NCBI GenBank assembly: GCA_038049695.1
Contig: CP142461.1
Span: forward strand, 33,673,001-33,737,000
Direction: 5' to 3'
Length of the DNA: 64,000 nucleotides
Source of the DNA: Cinnamomum chago
Taxonomy: Eukaryota > Streptophyta > Magnoliopsida > Laurales > Lauraceae
Below the pieces are notes generated by a model, which ran no database searches, was not told the DNA's origin, and saw only the letters and a program-made list of their open reading frames with translations. The translations under genes and the position numbers were made by a program. This document shows positions 1 through 11,457 of this stretch, one piece after another (within the stretch, counting starts at the first letter, position 1; each line of letters opens with the position of its first letter).

Positions 1-471
1 GCTTAGTTGAGTGGCATGCTGATGATGTCATTTAGACATTGGATCGCTAGAGAGAGATAACATTTTGGAAAAACTTTTAACCACTCTTTTGGGGATTGGT
101 ATTTTGTTTATATTGGCCTTTGTTGGCCTCTCTTTTTGGGAATGTAATTAAATGATCTTTGTATAAACTTTAATTTACTTTTGGGTAACATGCTAATGAT
201 CATTGCTCATTCTTATATTTGATTATACATGTGATTTATCTTGTGATTAGAAATGAATTATCATTTGATTTGCTACACGCTTCCGCATTTAAACAAAAAC
301 ATTCATTATATTGATGTGATATCCTCATCGCGGACACCTGTGGGAAATTAAATAAGTGTGTACACCTTGATGACACACTCCACATGTTATCCATTCATCA
401 TATTCGTACCACGCCATCATTAGTCCTGATCCCGGATTTGGACCTCGGTGACCTGGTCCGGGGTCGCGACA
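1..471. repeat. LTR-like repeat fragment, unclassified
   Basis: No gene is visible. The stretch ends in a G+C-rich block finishing GGGGTCGCGACA at 471. That resembles the 3' end of many plant Ty3/gypsy LTRs, where GGGGTCGTGACA-like ends are common. The opposite end is outside the window and no primer-binding site follows, so the class is a guess. From 472 to 847 I see only A+T-rich sequence with a short ATGA/ATGAATGA run near 605-680. Confidence 0.3.
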
Positions 472-847
472 CTCCTCTTCCTCATCTCCAGCACTAGCTA
501 TTGTTGCTGGTCCCCCCCTTCCGGCCCCCACTTCCTTGTACGTCATTTGTCATTTTCTACTTTTCTACTAAAGTTGTCATCTTCCCAAGATTGCTTTACA
601 TATGTGAATGAATGAATGTGTTCGTAGCATGTTGTTGAATAAATGTATACTAATAGAATGAATGAATGAATGAATGTGTTTGAGGACAAAGCTAGAAGCT
701 AAACAATGTGTTGAAGGTGTTTTCTGCATTTGAAATAGAAATTGGTGGTTTGAAGGGTCTTATCTATTTTGAGTCTAAGTATAAAGTAACTAGGCACACT
801 CAACACAATAACAGATAAGGTTGTGTCTACACTTTATATCCCTTCAA

Positions 848-1527
848 CCATGGGTCAAAATCTCGGCTGATATCGGGACGATATTTGGCCGCGATATCAG
901 ACTCGGTATTGCATAGAAAAATATCCCCACAATATCGGCCAATCTCGGCCGATATGGTCAAAATATCGGTTTGACCGATATCTCGATCGATAATTGGAGT
1001 AATAGTAAAAAAATCCTAAATTTTTGTAACTTTTTCCCTATTCCCCCATCTTCTTCTCCTCTCCCCTCATCTCCTTAGAGTAGTCATGTCTCCATAGCTT
1101 ATTCTCTTGTATATTTCCAAATTCCAACACTATTTCTTGAAGAAATCATTTTATTGGTAAGAGAAAATCAACTTAACTCTCTTATTTTTACTATTATGTG
1201 TTTTTTATTTTTTATTTTTAGATAAAGCATAGAAATGGATGAAAAGATCATTGGCATGTCATCTTTGGGTTTGTGTTGTGTTCTTCACTTAGACCTACAC
1301 ACTTTCATGCTAGATCTACTTATATACATGATTTTGGGTGTAGAAAAATAATTTTTTTTTAAATCTTCTAACTTAAAAAAATAATTGTTGGAGTATTTAT
1401 GATACTAAATAGTTAATACTAATGGATTATTAATAGTGTATAGATAATTGATATGTTATCTTTATTTTCTTATATTTTACACTAATAAATTGATCATGAG
1501 CCAAAATAATAGTTGCATTATATGAAA
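848..1527. mobile_element. Degenerate hAT-type element, left end (copy 1)
   Basis: The stretch starts CCATGGGTCAAAATCTCGG and is followed by repeated CGGCCGATAT / CGATATC words up to about 995. The sequence from about 1040 to 1527 (T/C-rich run, then a GGTAAGAGAAAATCAA block and a TATATTTTACACTAATAAAT block) matches 23820-24530 by eye. The right end of that second copy is the reverse complement of this left end, so 848 is probably a real terminus. The CACTA element beginning near 1528 interrupts it. No open frame remains here. The hAT assignment is inferred from end structure and from the coding remnant in the second copy. Confidence 0.45.
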
Positions 1528-1544
1528 TACTGGAGAAAACAGCG

Positions 1545-1830
1545 TCGGCAAGCATATTTAACGACACATAAACGGTCTCAATAATACAGATTTTGACGTG
1601 TTAAAGTGTCAGGAAATGTCTTCAACGATGAAGGAATTTTACTTTTGACGACGCAGAGAGTGCGTCCGGAAATAGCTTTACCTCACTGCCGACGTATAAC
1701 AACGTTGATTATAAATTTGCCAACGCAAATACTAGCATTGGAAAATATATTTAGTTAACGACGACGCATAAACGGCGTCTGTAATATGAGGTAGTAAATT
1801 TACTTTTGGCGACGTAGAGAGTGTGTCGGG
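1545..1830. repeat. CACTA subterminal repeats
   Basis: Short words with a GACG or CGTC core recur in both orientations: GCGTCGG at 1541, CAACGATG, ACGACGCAGAGAGTGCGTC at 1648-1666, ACGACGCATAAACGGCGTC near 1760, and GCGACGTAGAGAGTGTGTC near 1810. Two or three units also contain a short self-complementary hairpin. In the CACTA family such arrays bind the TnpA-like protein. That role is inferred from the family. Confidence 0.55.
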
Positions 1831-2214
1831 AAATAACTTTTCTTATCAATTAAAAAATAATTGAAAAAATTAGAAAAAGTTTCTTGTACAATATTTTCTT
1901 GTTCAAATCTACATTTTCAACATTGCAAAGCATAAGCATTGATAAACAAAAAATAACCCCACATTCATCGTGAAACAATAAAAAGGAATGAGTCATCAAT
2001 AAGCTAAAATCAACCATCAAACTTGTCCATGCCACATAAAAGGTAATATCCCAAATCAAAAGAAGTCAAATATCTCAATAAACTAAATCCCAACTAAAAT
2101 CTGATCATCATCAAATATCCAAAGTAAACCATGAAACACGGCCAGTTAGGAGCAAAATGAACTTGTTAGAGGGATAACCCATGCCAATTCATAAAACCAT
2201 CAAATCTTTATCTT

Positions 2215-2830
2215 TCAGAGGAGCCCAAACCGTCCATACCGACCTGGGAAAGCAACAACTGAATTTGACTCTACATGTGAACTTGCATAGCTGCCTGATC
2301 TTGCATTTGCTTCTGTGAGCGAGTCCTCATATTGTCGCTGCAACTCTTCTTGTGCTTTCGACAAATTAGCTAGCTGCTGTCGTAGGGTGCTCATCTCATA
2401 AGACATCAAGATACTAGTAGAAGATGATGATGGCCCCCTCGAATGGTACCCTTGCCTCTTAGCGACCCTCTTCCTTATCAGATTCTCGATCACCTGTTGC
2501 TGGGTCAATGGAGAGTTAATTTCAGACTGTGACAGTGCCGCCTCCATTCTTCATTGCATTATCAAAGCATTCAAATATATAATGTAATTAATATATGTTA
2601 GGCAACTAAAATAAACAATGATATACAATATTGTTAATGAAACAACTCAAATGTGTCTCCTCAGCATGAAATATGATCCATCTGTTCTTCTTCTTGCTAT
2701 AGTGTCGCTGTCGATATAAATCAGGTTGAGAGGAGGATTCTGCCTACATGATCGAGAACTGGGCTGCAAATGATCGAGATCCAGCTGTATGAAGTGTCTT
2801 CACTTTGCTCTGGCTCTCTGAATTCATCTT
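2215..2830 (-). pseudogene. CACTA accessory protein remnant, C-terminal part (Transposase_24-like)
   Basis: The minus strand encodes a 110-residue stretch rich in Q, S and E with a short coiled-coil-like run (STLRQQLANLSKAQEELQ). Upstream, at about 2650-2830, a second stretch has an H-T-A/T-G-S-R-S-F-A pattern followed by a KKKNRW-like segment. This order is usual for the C-terminal half of the Ptta/En-Spm plant transposase family (Transposase_24). No complete frame joins the pieces. The family call is by pattern only. Confidence 0.45.
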
Positions 2831-5200
2831 TCACTTACGCTGAAAATTACAAGTAATAGACAATGTAGTTAGCTTATTTAAAAGAAACTTGAGGGAACAT
2901 AACCATAAAAATTTATAATAAGGGAAAACCAATGGAATATGGCTTATTTCGAATGGAGTAGCTTAGGCAAACTCTTGTGCATTATGCATTTAAGCTGCTT
3001 TTCCTCAAATAGACTCTACAAATGTAATACACAAGTCTATTGGTTTGAGCCGTGGTCGAGCAAGAGTTTGAGAAACATGGTTTTGTAATTAATGAGCAAG
3101 AGTTTGAGAAACATGGTAGAGTAACTTAATTGTAATTACTGAACATTATTATGATGGGGTTTGGTAATTTTTCAAATATTTCAAAAGTATAACCGACTAA
3201 CATTTCTGGTCACCATCACAAGACCCATCTATCTCATCATCATTGCAAACCAAACTCTACACACCTACAACTCTCCCTATCCAGCCAACCAAACAACACC
3301 TACAACTCTCTCTACACACCTCTCTCTACACAACCAATTCCACCAACCAAACAACTTATTGTGGTTGCTCACCTAGTGATCAATTTAAAGACCTAGAAAT
3401 GCTTATGTGATTGTATACATGAACTTCAGTCAATTTCAAGTTAAGAATGTCTTCCCTAAACCACCATAGCCAAATGAAATTTCTCTTTTGTACGTAATAT
3501 GAACTGTTAACAATTTACTAAGGTGAAGAATCATTAATCATAAAGGAGAACTTAGTTTATCACCAATTGTGTGTATTTCACATTTAAACCTTCACTTATA
3601 GTCCCTTTGGTGAAAAACGTTGTTTAGAAATCCTATTATTTCAATAACCATCAAACAAACAGGCCCTAAGTAGCATCATTGGTTTTCTTCAACTTGACTA
3701 GCACTTACAACAATATAGCTACACAAATTTAGACAATTGGTAATTCGGACGTTTTGGAACTTAAGAGCTTCACAAATTGGCACTCAGATTGAGATCATAT
3801 GATTGACATGTCATATCTACAATGAAGGGAACTCTAAGCATGTGATGAAGTGGGCAAGGCAAGGCAATCCCATATCTAATTATTATAGAGGTTCCTTTCT
3901 CTATTTACATACCATTACCACCCACTCCATGATTTCCTATGAATGATACAGAAGTACACTTAGTTTACAAGTTCAAACCTATCCCAATTATTCTTTTTGT
4001 TTGGCTAGTGGCCAACAAAGTTTTTTTTTTTTTTTTTTTTCTAACAAAGAGTTTGAAGAAAGGATCACAAGCCACATTAGTAAATTGCTAATGTAGGCCA
4101 AATCCTTCAAACACAAATCCCAAACATTTTTCTCAAGAACAAATCCCAAGCTTGGCTCTGCTTTGAAGCATTCATGTGCCCTGCTTGGCCCATTCACAGG
4201 CTTAAAAATGAGGCAGAAATCCAGACCAAATCTGGCTAGGCTTGATTTGGCCTGGCCTATGAAGGAGAGGTTAAAAACACCTACTTCTCCTATTGAAGGA
4301 GAGGTTGATGGCAAAAATTTAGTTTTGTATGCTTTGATTAAGAGAGGTTTTCGTAAAAAAACAAAAAATAATGGGGCCAAGGACCTTGCCATTACTAGAG
4401 GTTGACTTCAATCATTATAAAGCACCGATGCTTCAAAACATTCTAAACACAAATCCCACATTTTTTAAGCATGGATGCTTTAAAACAAGAGAACATTCAA
4501 ACACAAGCGACTAACTGAGTTTAAGTAATGGAGGGTGGAGAGGTGTGGGGTCTTCACACATTGAAGCTATGCAATAGAGCCTTTTATATGCCCAATGAGA
4601 AGTCATACTTATTTTCCCACATGACTACTATGAGGGAGGATTGTTAAACCAAGATGCTACAACAGGGTGGCACAAATTGGGAAAATCCTATCTAGGACTC
4701 AGTCGGTACTCTTTGATATGTGGAAAGCATACCATAGCCTAGTCCCACATGTCTTGGGTAAAAATTACCCATGGTTCTAAAACCATTGCTAAGACCAATT
4801 CCACTAACCAAACAGCCACCTTCATCATCACTATGAACCCACTTTTATCACCATCATCTTCTTCCTCATCTATCCACAGTCCACATCCTCTACTTTTATC
4901 CTCAGGCCTCCAGATGGATGGTTTAGTCGGCATCCATAAAAGGAGGTATACATAACCATACAACAAACAAAATTAACTAAAAACACATATTCTTATGACA
5001 CTCAAAGCAATGAAAATGGGGATCTGGGAAAGATCATGATGGAGACACCATCAATACATGGATGGGATCTGCAACTGATCTGTAGAAAGCATACCACTCG
5101 GGTGTACTTAAAGCAAATCAAGAAATATAATTTAGCTAAAACAACAATAGTTAAAGCAACAGCAATAGTGTATAGACTAATTTAAATCAAGAAATTTAAT

Positions 5201-6283
5201 TTAGTTACCTTCCACTCAGGTGTCTCCCATTTGTTCTCTATCAGCCGACCCACTAGGCCGCCCTCTGCGTATTACATGGGCACTGCTTCAGATCATGGCA
5301 CTTTTCCAACAACTTCTTTTATGCTTTGTGTAGCTCCACCCTAAACTCCCAATAAATATGCATCGCTAGTTTCCCGACTGCATCTGCCACACGTACATCA
5401 GTCTTCCAGTCGCCAAGGTCATACTTTTGCTGTCATTTTAAACCCATAAGTGGGAAAAGTAAACAATAAAGCCTATGAATATAGATTAGGAAGCAAAAGA
5501 TTATTTTAATACCGCAGCTGCAGTAAAGATTGCCTCCTTGCACCCATCATCAATAGCTCCCCATGTTTCTTTGTGCAGAGGTACAAGCCTGCGAATATGA
5601 CTCCCCAACTCGACTGCAAATGTAGAGGCATTTGCACCCCCAAATGCCCCCGATTGTGCACCTAGCGGAACAGAAATACTACTGCCCAAAATTCTCATCC
5701 TCTTTTCTGACTCATGGCCCACCACCATACCCCGTACACACCAAGAGGATGATACTACAACCGACACAAACAAATCCGAATTATTAAAAATAAAAAAATG
5801 AAATCAGGCTAATAATTTTGAAAAGATAATAGGGTCAAATATTTCTTACTTACACTGCTGTTCGTAGTAGGCTGGCAAGAAAGATCGGGCTGGCCAACAC
5901 CGATCTCAGGCCGACTGGTAATACGATCTAGGACCGATACTTGAGTGCCTGCACTGCATTGTCTGTGTCTCCTTAGGGCCATGTGTGTGAACTGAATAAC
6001 ACAATAAGTTAGGATAAAATCAAGAATTACAAAAAAAAGAAACACAATAAGTGAGTATAAATGCAAGAAATATCACAAGTGTTAAAATTTTGATATTAGA
6101 TATAACAACTTCATCTTCTAACTCTTCTTCATCCGACGAATCCAACTCTTCCTCACTAGGCTCGGATGGTCTATACTCCTTGTCGACGTCATCATGCTCG
6201 TCTTCAACAAAGAGTTGATGCCGGGATGGATTTTGAAGTACTTGTACCAATTGCCGTGCGTCAATTTCGCTCATTTGGGCCAT
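5201..6283 (-). pseudogene. CACTA accessory protein remnant, N-terminal and middle part
   Basis: Minus-strand pieces include an acidic segment at 6020-6283 (runs of E, D and S around a PSEPSEEELDSSDEEE motif) and a conserved-looking block at 5501-5773 (LGSHIRRLVPLHKETWGAI). The latter continues downstream into a KTDVRVADAVGKLAMHIYWE-like segment at about 5330-5430. Together these fit the middle of a Transposase_24-type protein. The frame is broken by stops and probable introns. The acidic run could equally be a low-complexity linker. Confidence 0.4.
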
Positions 6284-6529
6284 GTTCCTTACAATATTCT
6301 TATTTCTAGCTGACTCATAAGCATTCTTCTTCTAAGACAATTCGTCGAGTTTGACATAAACTTTTCTTTTCTTTGGCATTTTTTTGCCACTATGATAAAA
6401 AATGACAAATGGATCAAACATATATAAAAAATAAAAAAAAGGCAAAATAGTTAGCCGATTCAAAGTAAAATTAATGATTCCATTACATGTAATCCTTGTC
6501 CACACATATGAAGAAATAAAGTTTACATA

Positions 6530-7200
6530 TCATAATTCCATATTTGAATCAATATCAAGGTCGGATAGATCAGTTTCCTCTTTATTTATGTACTCTGCCA
6601 ATGTTTCATCCTCGTCACCACTATCATCGACGATTGGCTCATCACCATCGGCCGCGGGTTCATTAACCTCAGGAATGATATCCGGTTCAATGTCATCCCT
6701 AGTGAAATAAAAGGAAAATTTCTCGGCGACAGATACTGAGACACTTTCAATGGCTTCTTCTTGTTGGTACGACTTGTTTATCACATTTTGCACTTTTTCC
6801 TTATCTCGCTCTTGCACATCCTAAACACCCTGATGCTTGACCCGTTCCACGACTTTCCAATTTGGGCCTAATTTGGTGTCAATGACAAAACACTTGATTT
6901 ACCTGATTTGACAAGACAAAGGGATCCTCTTCATACCACCGATCCCTAACGTAAATGCTTATGACATGTGCATCAGTATTTATTTTAGATTTATGACCAG
7001 TATTATACCATTCACATTTGAACAAAAAACTTCAGAACCATTGATGTATGACAATCCAAAAAGGTTGGTCAAGTAGCCGAAAAAGTCAATGCTTTCCTCA
7101 TTGTGGTCCCCCTCGACGACCACCCCACTATTCTGGCTCTTATGACGGTTGTCACAGTCTTTGGTGACATACCGAACACCATTAACCTTACAACCCGAGT
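6530..7200 (-). pseudogene. CACTA transposase C-terminal remnant (DUF4216-like)
   Basis: Reading down the minus strand from about 7200, a Y-G-V-V-V-E segment is followed by a degenerate LTNLFGLSYING / FKCEWYN-like stretch and then a TKLGPNWKVVERV segment near 6850. This is the order seen in the DUF4216 region at the end of plant En/Spm TNP2-type transposases. A 95-residue acidic tail (6530-6817) follows. Several stops interrupt it. No catalytic domain is present, so the element could not have been autonomous in its current form. Confidence 0.45.
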
Positions 7201-7231
7201 ATTAATGTACCAAACAACTAGGACCATTTGT

Positions 7232-8837
7232 TGTTAGATTATATGGTCTCAATCCAGTGGATGATGTAATAAATTGATTTATTTCAATATAATCATGTTT
7301 ACTTTTCATGAGATGAATGTTTTTGTTCCCTACTAACACATAACCAATACAAATGATATGATGGTTCATGAGATGAACATGAGTCCACAAGTATTTTAGA
7401 TGCAATACATATGTATAGATAAGATCCACATACGGGAGACATGTGTCACAAATCTTATACTTAAATAGCTTCACAACCAGTTATGAGATTGAACATCTCA
7501 TCTGACAATGTTGTAGCATTATGATCGCTATGAGATAGTATGATTTGTCTCAATCATCAAAGTTTAGTACTCTGGATCATCATGCTGGTACAGTAGATGT
7601 ATTGAAGGACCATGAGAAGCACCTTATGATATACTGTCTTTACTTTAAGGTTTGCTCTCATAATTCCCTAGCAATAGACTCATAATCCTGAGACATTAAT
7701 GAACTCAAGTTTCTGTCTATTCATTTGCTTTGAGTTGCTAATGAGTGAAGCTAATTGTAGGTCAACACCTCGGTGTCTTGGGTACGTGATAGTAGGACTG
7801 CGCGAACATTCAATGGTCAAGATGAAATCTATTCTCATTATCCCCTTGTGCCAATTAATGGATTTATCATTGGTAAGTGCGCACCCATCCCAATTAAGAG
7901 TTAATTAGATAGGTACTGATGATCACTATAATTGATTAAGTCTCAAGGATAATGAGATATGAATCTAAATTGGTGGACAGGTCCAATTGATCTATGGATA
8001 TAGATGGAGGGGCATACTTGTGGTCATAGGGAAGCTTAGGATCTTCTTGTAATTTATTCTTAAGACTGGAGTTCAGTTCCATTTATTTAGTGGAGTTATT
8101 TGTAATTAACTACTAGCCCGGATTACACATGAGATATGAGGTTGGGGTGTCCCAATTGGAGCCAACTTTCTATAAATCCCTAGTGGTCCCCATGCTAGCC
8201 CAAGTTATTAGATAGTTACTAATTTTACTTGAACTCAAAAGGAAATGAAATAGAAAGTTACTAATTGTTATGGAAGTGAGACTTCTAATAATAATTAGTA
8301 AGTAAAGAGGAGGTTGCTCATGCTATAGAAAGGGAGGAAGGGCTGGATGTCCATATCATCTTGCCTCATTGGAATTCACGCCCAACCTTGTGCAAGAGTT
8401 GCACGCGCCCCTCTCTCCTCTACCTCTTCCAGTTCACTTATGGTTTCCATTTGAGCTTCTAGTTGGCTTCTTTTGGAGAACCCACCCTTCTCCTTAAGAA
8501 AAAAGATCTAATACGGATAATAGCGTGGAAGACAATTAGGTCTTGGAGATCCTAATTTGTTACAAAGAAAAGTTCTTTATAAAGCAAGTTGTCTACTTCT
8601 CCATTAAAGCACTACCAAGCTCCCAAGGTAAGATCTACTCATTGTATGTTGTAGAATTTCATGGTTGCTTGCTAGGTGATGTTTCTATCTTCTAGATAGA
8701 ATTTACTACTGATCATGGTTGATGATATTGAGGTCTTGGATTCTGGATTGGGTTTGTAGCCTTATGGATAGTTGATCCATGCATCAAGTGGGTCAAAAGT
8801 TTTGAAACCTATCCACGAGGCCCACCTACTTCCAACA
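7232..8837 (+). repeat. Putative copia-type LTR
   Basis: The stretch runs from TGTTAGATTATATGG to ACTTCCAACA, giving TG...CA ends. It is directly followed by a primer-binding-like site, and its last third has the T-rich, splice-site-bearing look of an R/U5 region. No second LTR is seen, so the right limit rests on the primer site and the left limit only on the TGTTAG start. No target duplication was identified. The sequence contains no open frame worth reporting. Confidence 0.45.
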
Positions 8838-8839
8838 AT

Positions 8840-8851
8840 TTGTATTAAAGC
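8840..8851 (+). other. Degenerate primer-binding site (initiator tRNA-Met type)
   Basis: TTGTATTAAAGC immediately follows the LTR end CCAACA. It differs at three positions from TTGGTATCAGAGC-like primer sites used by plant copia elements. Its place right after the LTR is the main support. Confidence 0.4.
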
Positions 8852-9090
8852 TACACCTCATCTCTAATCATGTTAGATGAGTTAGCTAGTTCTAATCTTT
8901 GCATGAGATGTAAAGAGGAGAGAGATAGGGCTATGTAAGGATCAGTTTTGATTGATTTTACTTGCACCAGTAGTAAAATCATGTTTGGAATGTCGCAAAA
9001 TGGTTTAAACATGATGGAATGATGGTAGGAAGCTATTAGAAGTGATTTGGAACAGATTGAAAAAGTACAGGAAAAATCCAAAATCTGATA

Positions 9091-9186
9091 TTCGTCAATC
9101 CGATCGACCTAGCCTCGTGCTCGGTCAACTTTTTGAGCGGGCAACCGAGACACAATCTGCGGTCGACCGGGTACACTGACACAGCA
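9091..9186. repeat. Palindromic-word cluster A
   Basis: Within 96 bp there are CCGATCGACC, GCTCGGTCAAC, CAACCGAGAC and GGTCGACCGGGTACACTG. All are variants of a self-complementary GGTCGACC theme and sit in otherwise A+T-rich sequence. The surrounding 8852-9915 has no recognisable gene. It may be the internal or LTR part of the element that starts at 7232. Confidence 0.5.
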
Positions 9187-9915
9187 GGTTGTAGGTTTTG
9201 GCTTTTCAGTTTCGGGTCTGTTTTGGCATCATGTTTTTCCACCACTGTTTGGCAGCCTGGTTTTGTGATTTGTATGGTTGTATGAGATACTAACTTGTAG
9301 GTTATCTTTGTCATTTCCATGTGGCCCACAAGTCTTTTACTTTCTTTTTATAGTTGTTGGTTTATTTGAGGCTAAGTGTAAAGGGTATTATGGTTTCCTT
9401 GTTCCCGTTAAAGGGTAAAGCATAGCGAATTTCCCTATAGCCCTTTTTCCATTATTAAATTACCATGTAAGTCTCATCATCGAGGCATAGGAATTCATGT
9501 AATTTTCTTATTTTGGCGGTGTATGAGACGAAAAAGGAAAGTGATGTTAGACTCTTAATCAAAGAGTTTAAAGTTTGTCAAAAGCGTTTTGGAGATGCCC
9601 AGAGAGTTTGAGGAATCCCAAAGTTTTGTAAAGTCTAAGAAGTCCAAGAAGTCTATTCCGCTTGGGCCATGTGGAGAAGATTAGTTTATATTTCTAGCAC
9701 TTTCTATTTATGGATGAATGCTTATTATAGAATATTTCCAAATTTGGTCCAAACATAGTAGTTACCAAAATTGGTCCGATCAATTTAATATTTTGGAAAG
9801 AGTTCTAATTATGGAATTAGTGTTGATATACCCATGAGATGGAGCCATCGGTAACACTAATCCTAGAGACTGGATAGCACCAGCTCTCTAGTGTTGATGA
9901 TGGCAATGGGTCTCT

Positions 9916-11457
9916 CTAATATGAAGTGTCTTGTTGGATATCGAGTAGCTGATGGTGCAAGACACGGGTAGGGTCCTCCGCATACTTCTTCAACATTGAG
10001 ACATGGGAGACGTCATGCACTCTTGATAACTCTGGCGGAAGCAAAAGCTTATAACCAACATCACCAATCCTGGTCTTGATATCGAACGGTCTGACGTATC
10101 TTTGTGCTAACTTACTCTTTCCACCAAAAATGAGTATACCTCTGGCTAGGGAAACCTTTAAGAATACTTTGTCTCTTATCTGGAACTCGAGGGGCTTGCG
10201 TATGTTGTCTGCATAGCTCTTCTGGTGGCTACGACTGATCTTCAAGTTCTTGACTATCTGCAGGATCTTCTCATTGGTGTCGCTGACTATAGATGGTCTG
10301 TGGAAACTCCTGACACCAACCTCCTCCCAACATATCGGGTTCTGCATCTCCTACCATACAAAGCCTTGAAAGGCCCCATCCTAATGCTCGAATGATAACT
10401 GTTGTTGTAAGAGAACTCACAAAGTGGTAGACAATCCTCCCAGTTCTCCTTGCAGTCCAAGACACAAACCCTCTACATGTCCTCCAGAGTCTAGTTCATT
10501 CGCTAGGTCTGTCCATCTATATGAGGATGATAGGCGGTATTGAAACTCAACTGAGTGCCTAAAGCCTGCTAAAGACACTCCCTGAAATGCGAAGTAAAAC
10601 ACGAGTTTCTGTCTGAAATGATCAAATCGGAACTCCATGCAAAGAGACAATCATGTCCACATACAACTTGGCCAACATGTCCAATCCTAATCTCATCCAA
10701 ATTGGCAAACAGTGTGCTGACTTGGTCAACTTGTCCACAATCACCCAAATGTCATCGTTATGCCTCCTGGCAATTGGTAGTCTTGCGATGAAGTCCATAG
10801 TAATGTGCTCCTACATCCACTTGGAAATCTCAAACTAGTGCAATAGTTCTGGAGGCCTCTGATGCTCAACTTTGCTCTATTGAAACGTTAAATATCTAGC
10901 GACATAGCTGGCTATCTTCTTCTTCATATTGATCCACCAGTAGTAGCCTCTCAGGTTCTGGTACATCTTCATGCTGCCTGGGTGAATTGAATATCTGTTG
11001 CATCTGCTAAGATCCCATCCTTCAACTCCTAAATGTTCGATTCGCATAATAGATCTTGGTAATAGAGCACTCCTCCAATCAATCCGAACTCTGGCCTCTG
11101 GTCAATCTGCTCGATCACTCTAACAAGCTTGGGATCATCGCGCTGACTATCCTTGACATTTCCATGCAACTCTAGTTCCCACGCTGATATAGTAGCAAGC
11201 ATAACTCTGTCACTGATCGGCTGGAACTGTACATCTAGGTCTTAGAAGGCATCAATCCAAATATTTTCTACTGCTAAGAAGCTTATTAAGGCGGTCTTCC
11301 TATTCAATGCATCTACAACGATGTTCGCCTTCCCCAGATGATACTTGATTGGAAACTCATAATCCTTGATGTACTACATCCAATGCCTTTGACGGTTGTT
11401 GAGATCACTATGAGCAAACAAGTAATTAGGCTGCAGTGGGCCGAATGAACTTCAAAC
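9916..11457 (-). pseudogene. Gypsy integrase and end of RNase H, degenerate
   Basis: The minus strand shows an H-P-G-S-M-K-M-Y-Q segment with a following YYWW..MKK motif of the integrase zinc-binding region near 10960. Next come HITMDF.ARLP and VDKLTKSAH catalytic-core blocks near 10720-10810. The C-terminal KVFLKVS...RYVRPFDI...VHDVSHVSMLKKY block is at 9916-10347. Multiple stops separate the pieces. The protein normally inserts the retroelement cDNA. The expected chromodomain after the KKY segment is absent, so the 3' end was lost near 9916. Confidence 0.8.

Larger units (their letters stand above)
1528..7205 (-). mobile_element. Decayed CACTA (En/Spm) DNA transposon
   Basis: The left edge near 1528 reads ACTGGAGAAAACAGCGTCGG, close to a CACTA-type terminus that has lost its first bases. 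It is followed at 1545-1830 by a dense set of ACGACGCATAAACGGCGTC / GACGCAGAGAGTGCGTC words in both orientations, typical of CACTA subterminal transposase-binding repeats. Inside, three minus-strand coding remnants resemble Ptta/En-Spm proteins. The right end is not found. The coding signal stops near 7205, where an LTR-like sequence begins. I see no gene at 2850-5200, which may be decayed intron or a further insertion. Confidence 0.6.

Noticed and set aside
3988..4392. 134-codon minus-strand open frame
   Set aside because: It includes a poly-T tract read as poly-Lys and shows no conserved motif. It overlaps an equally unconvincing plus-strand frame.
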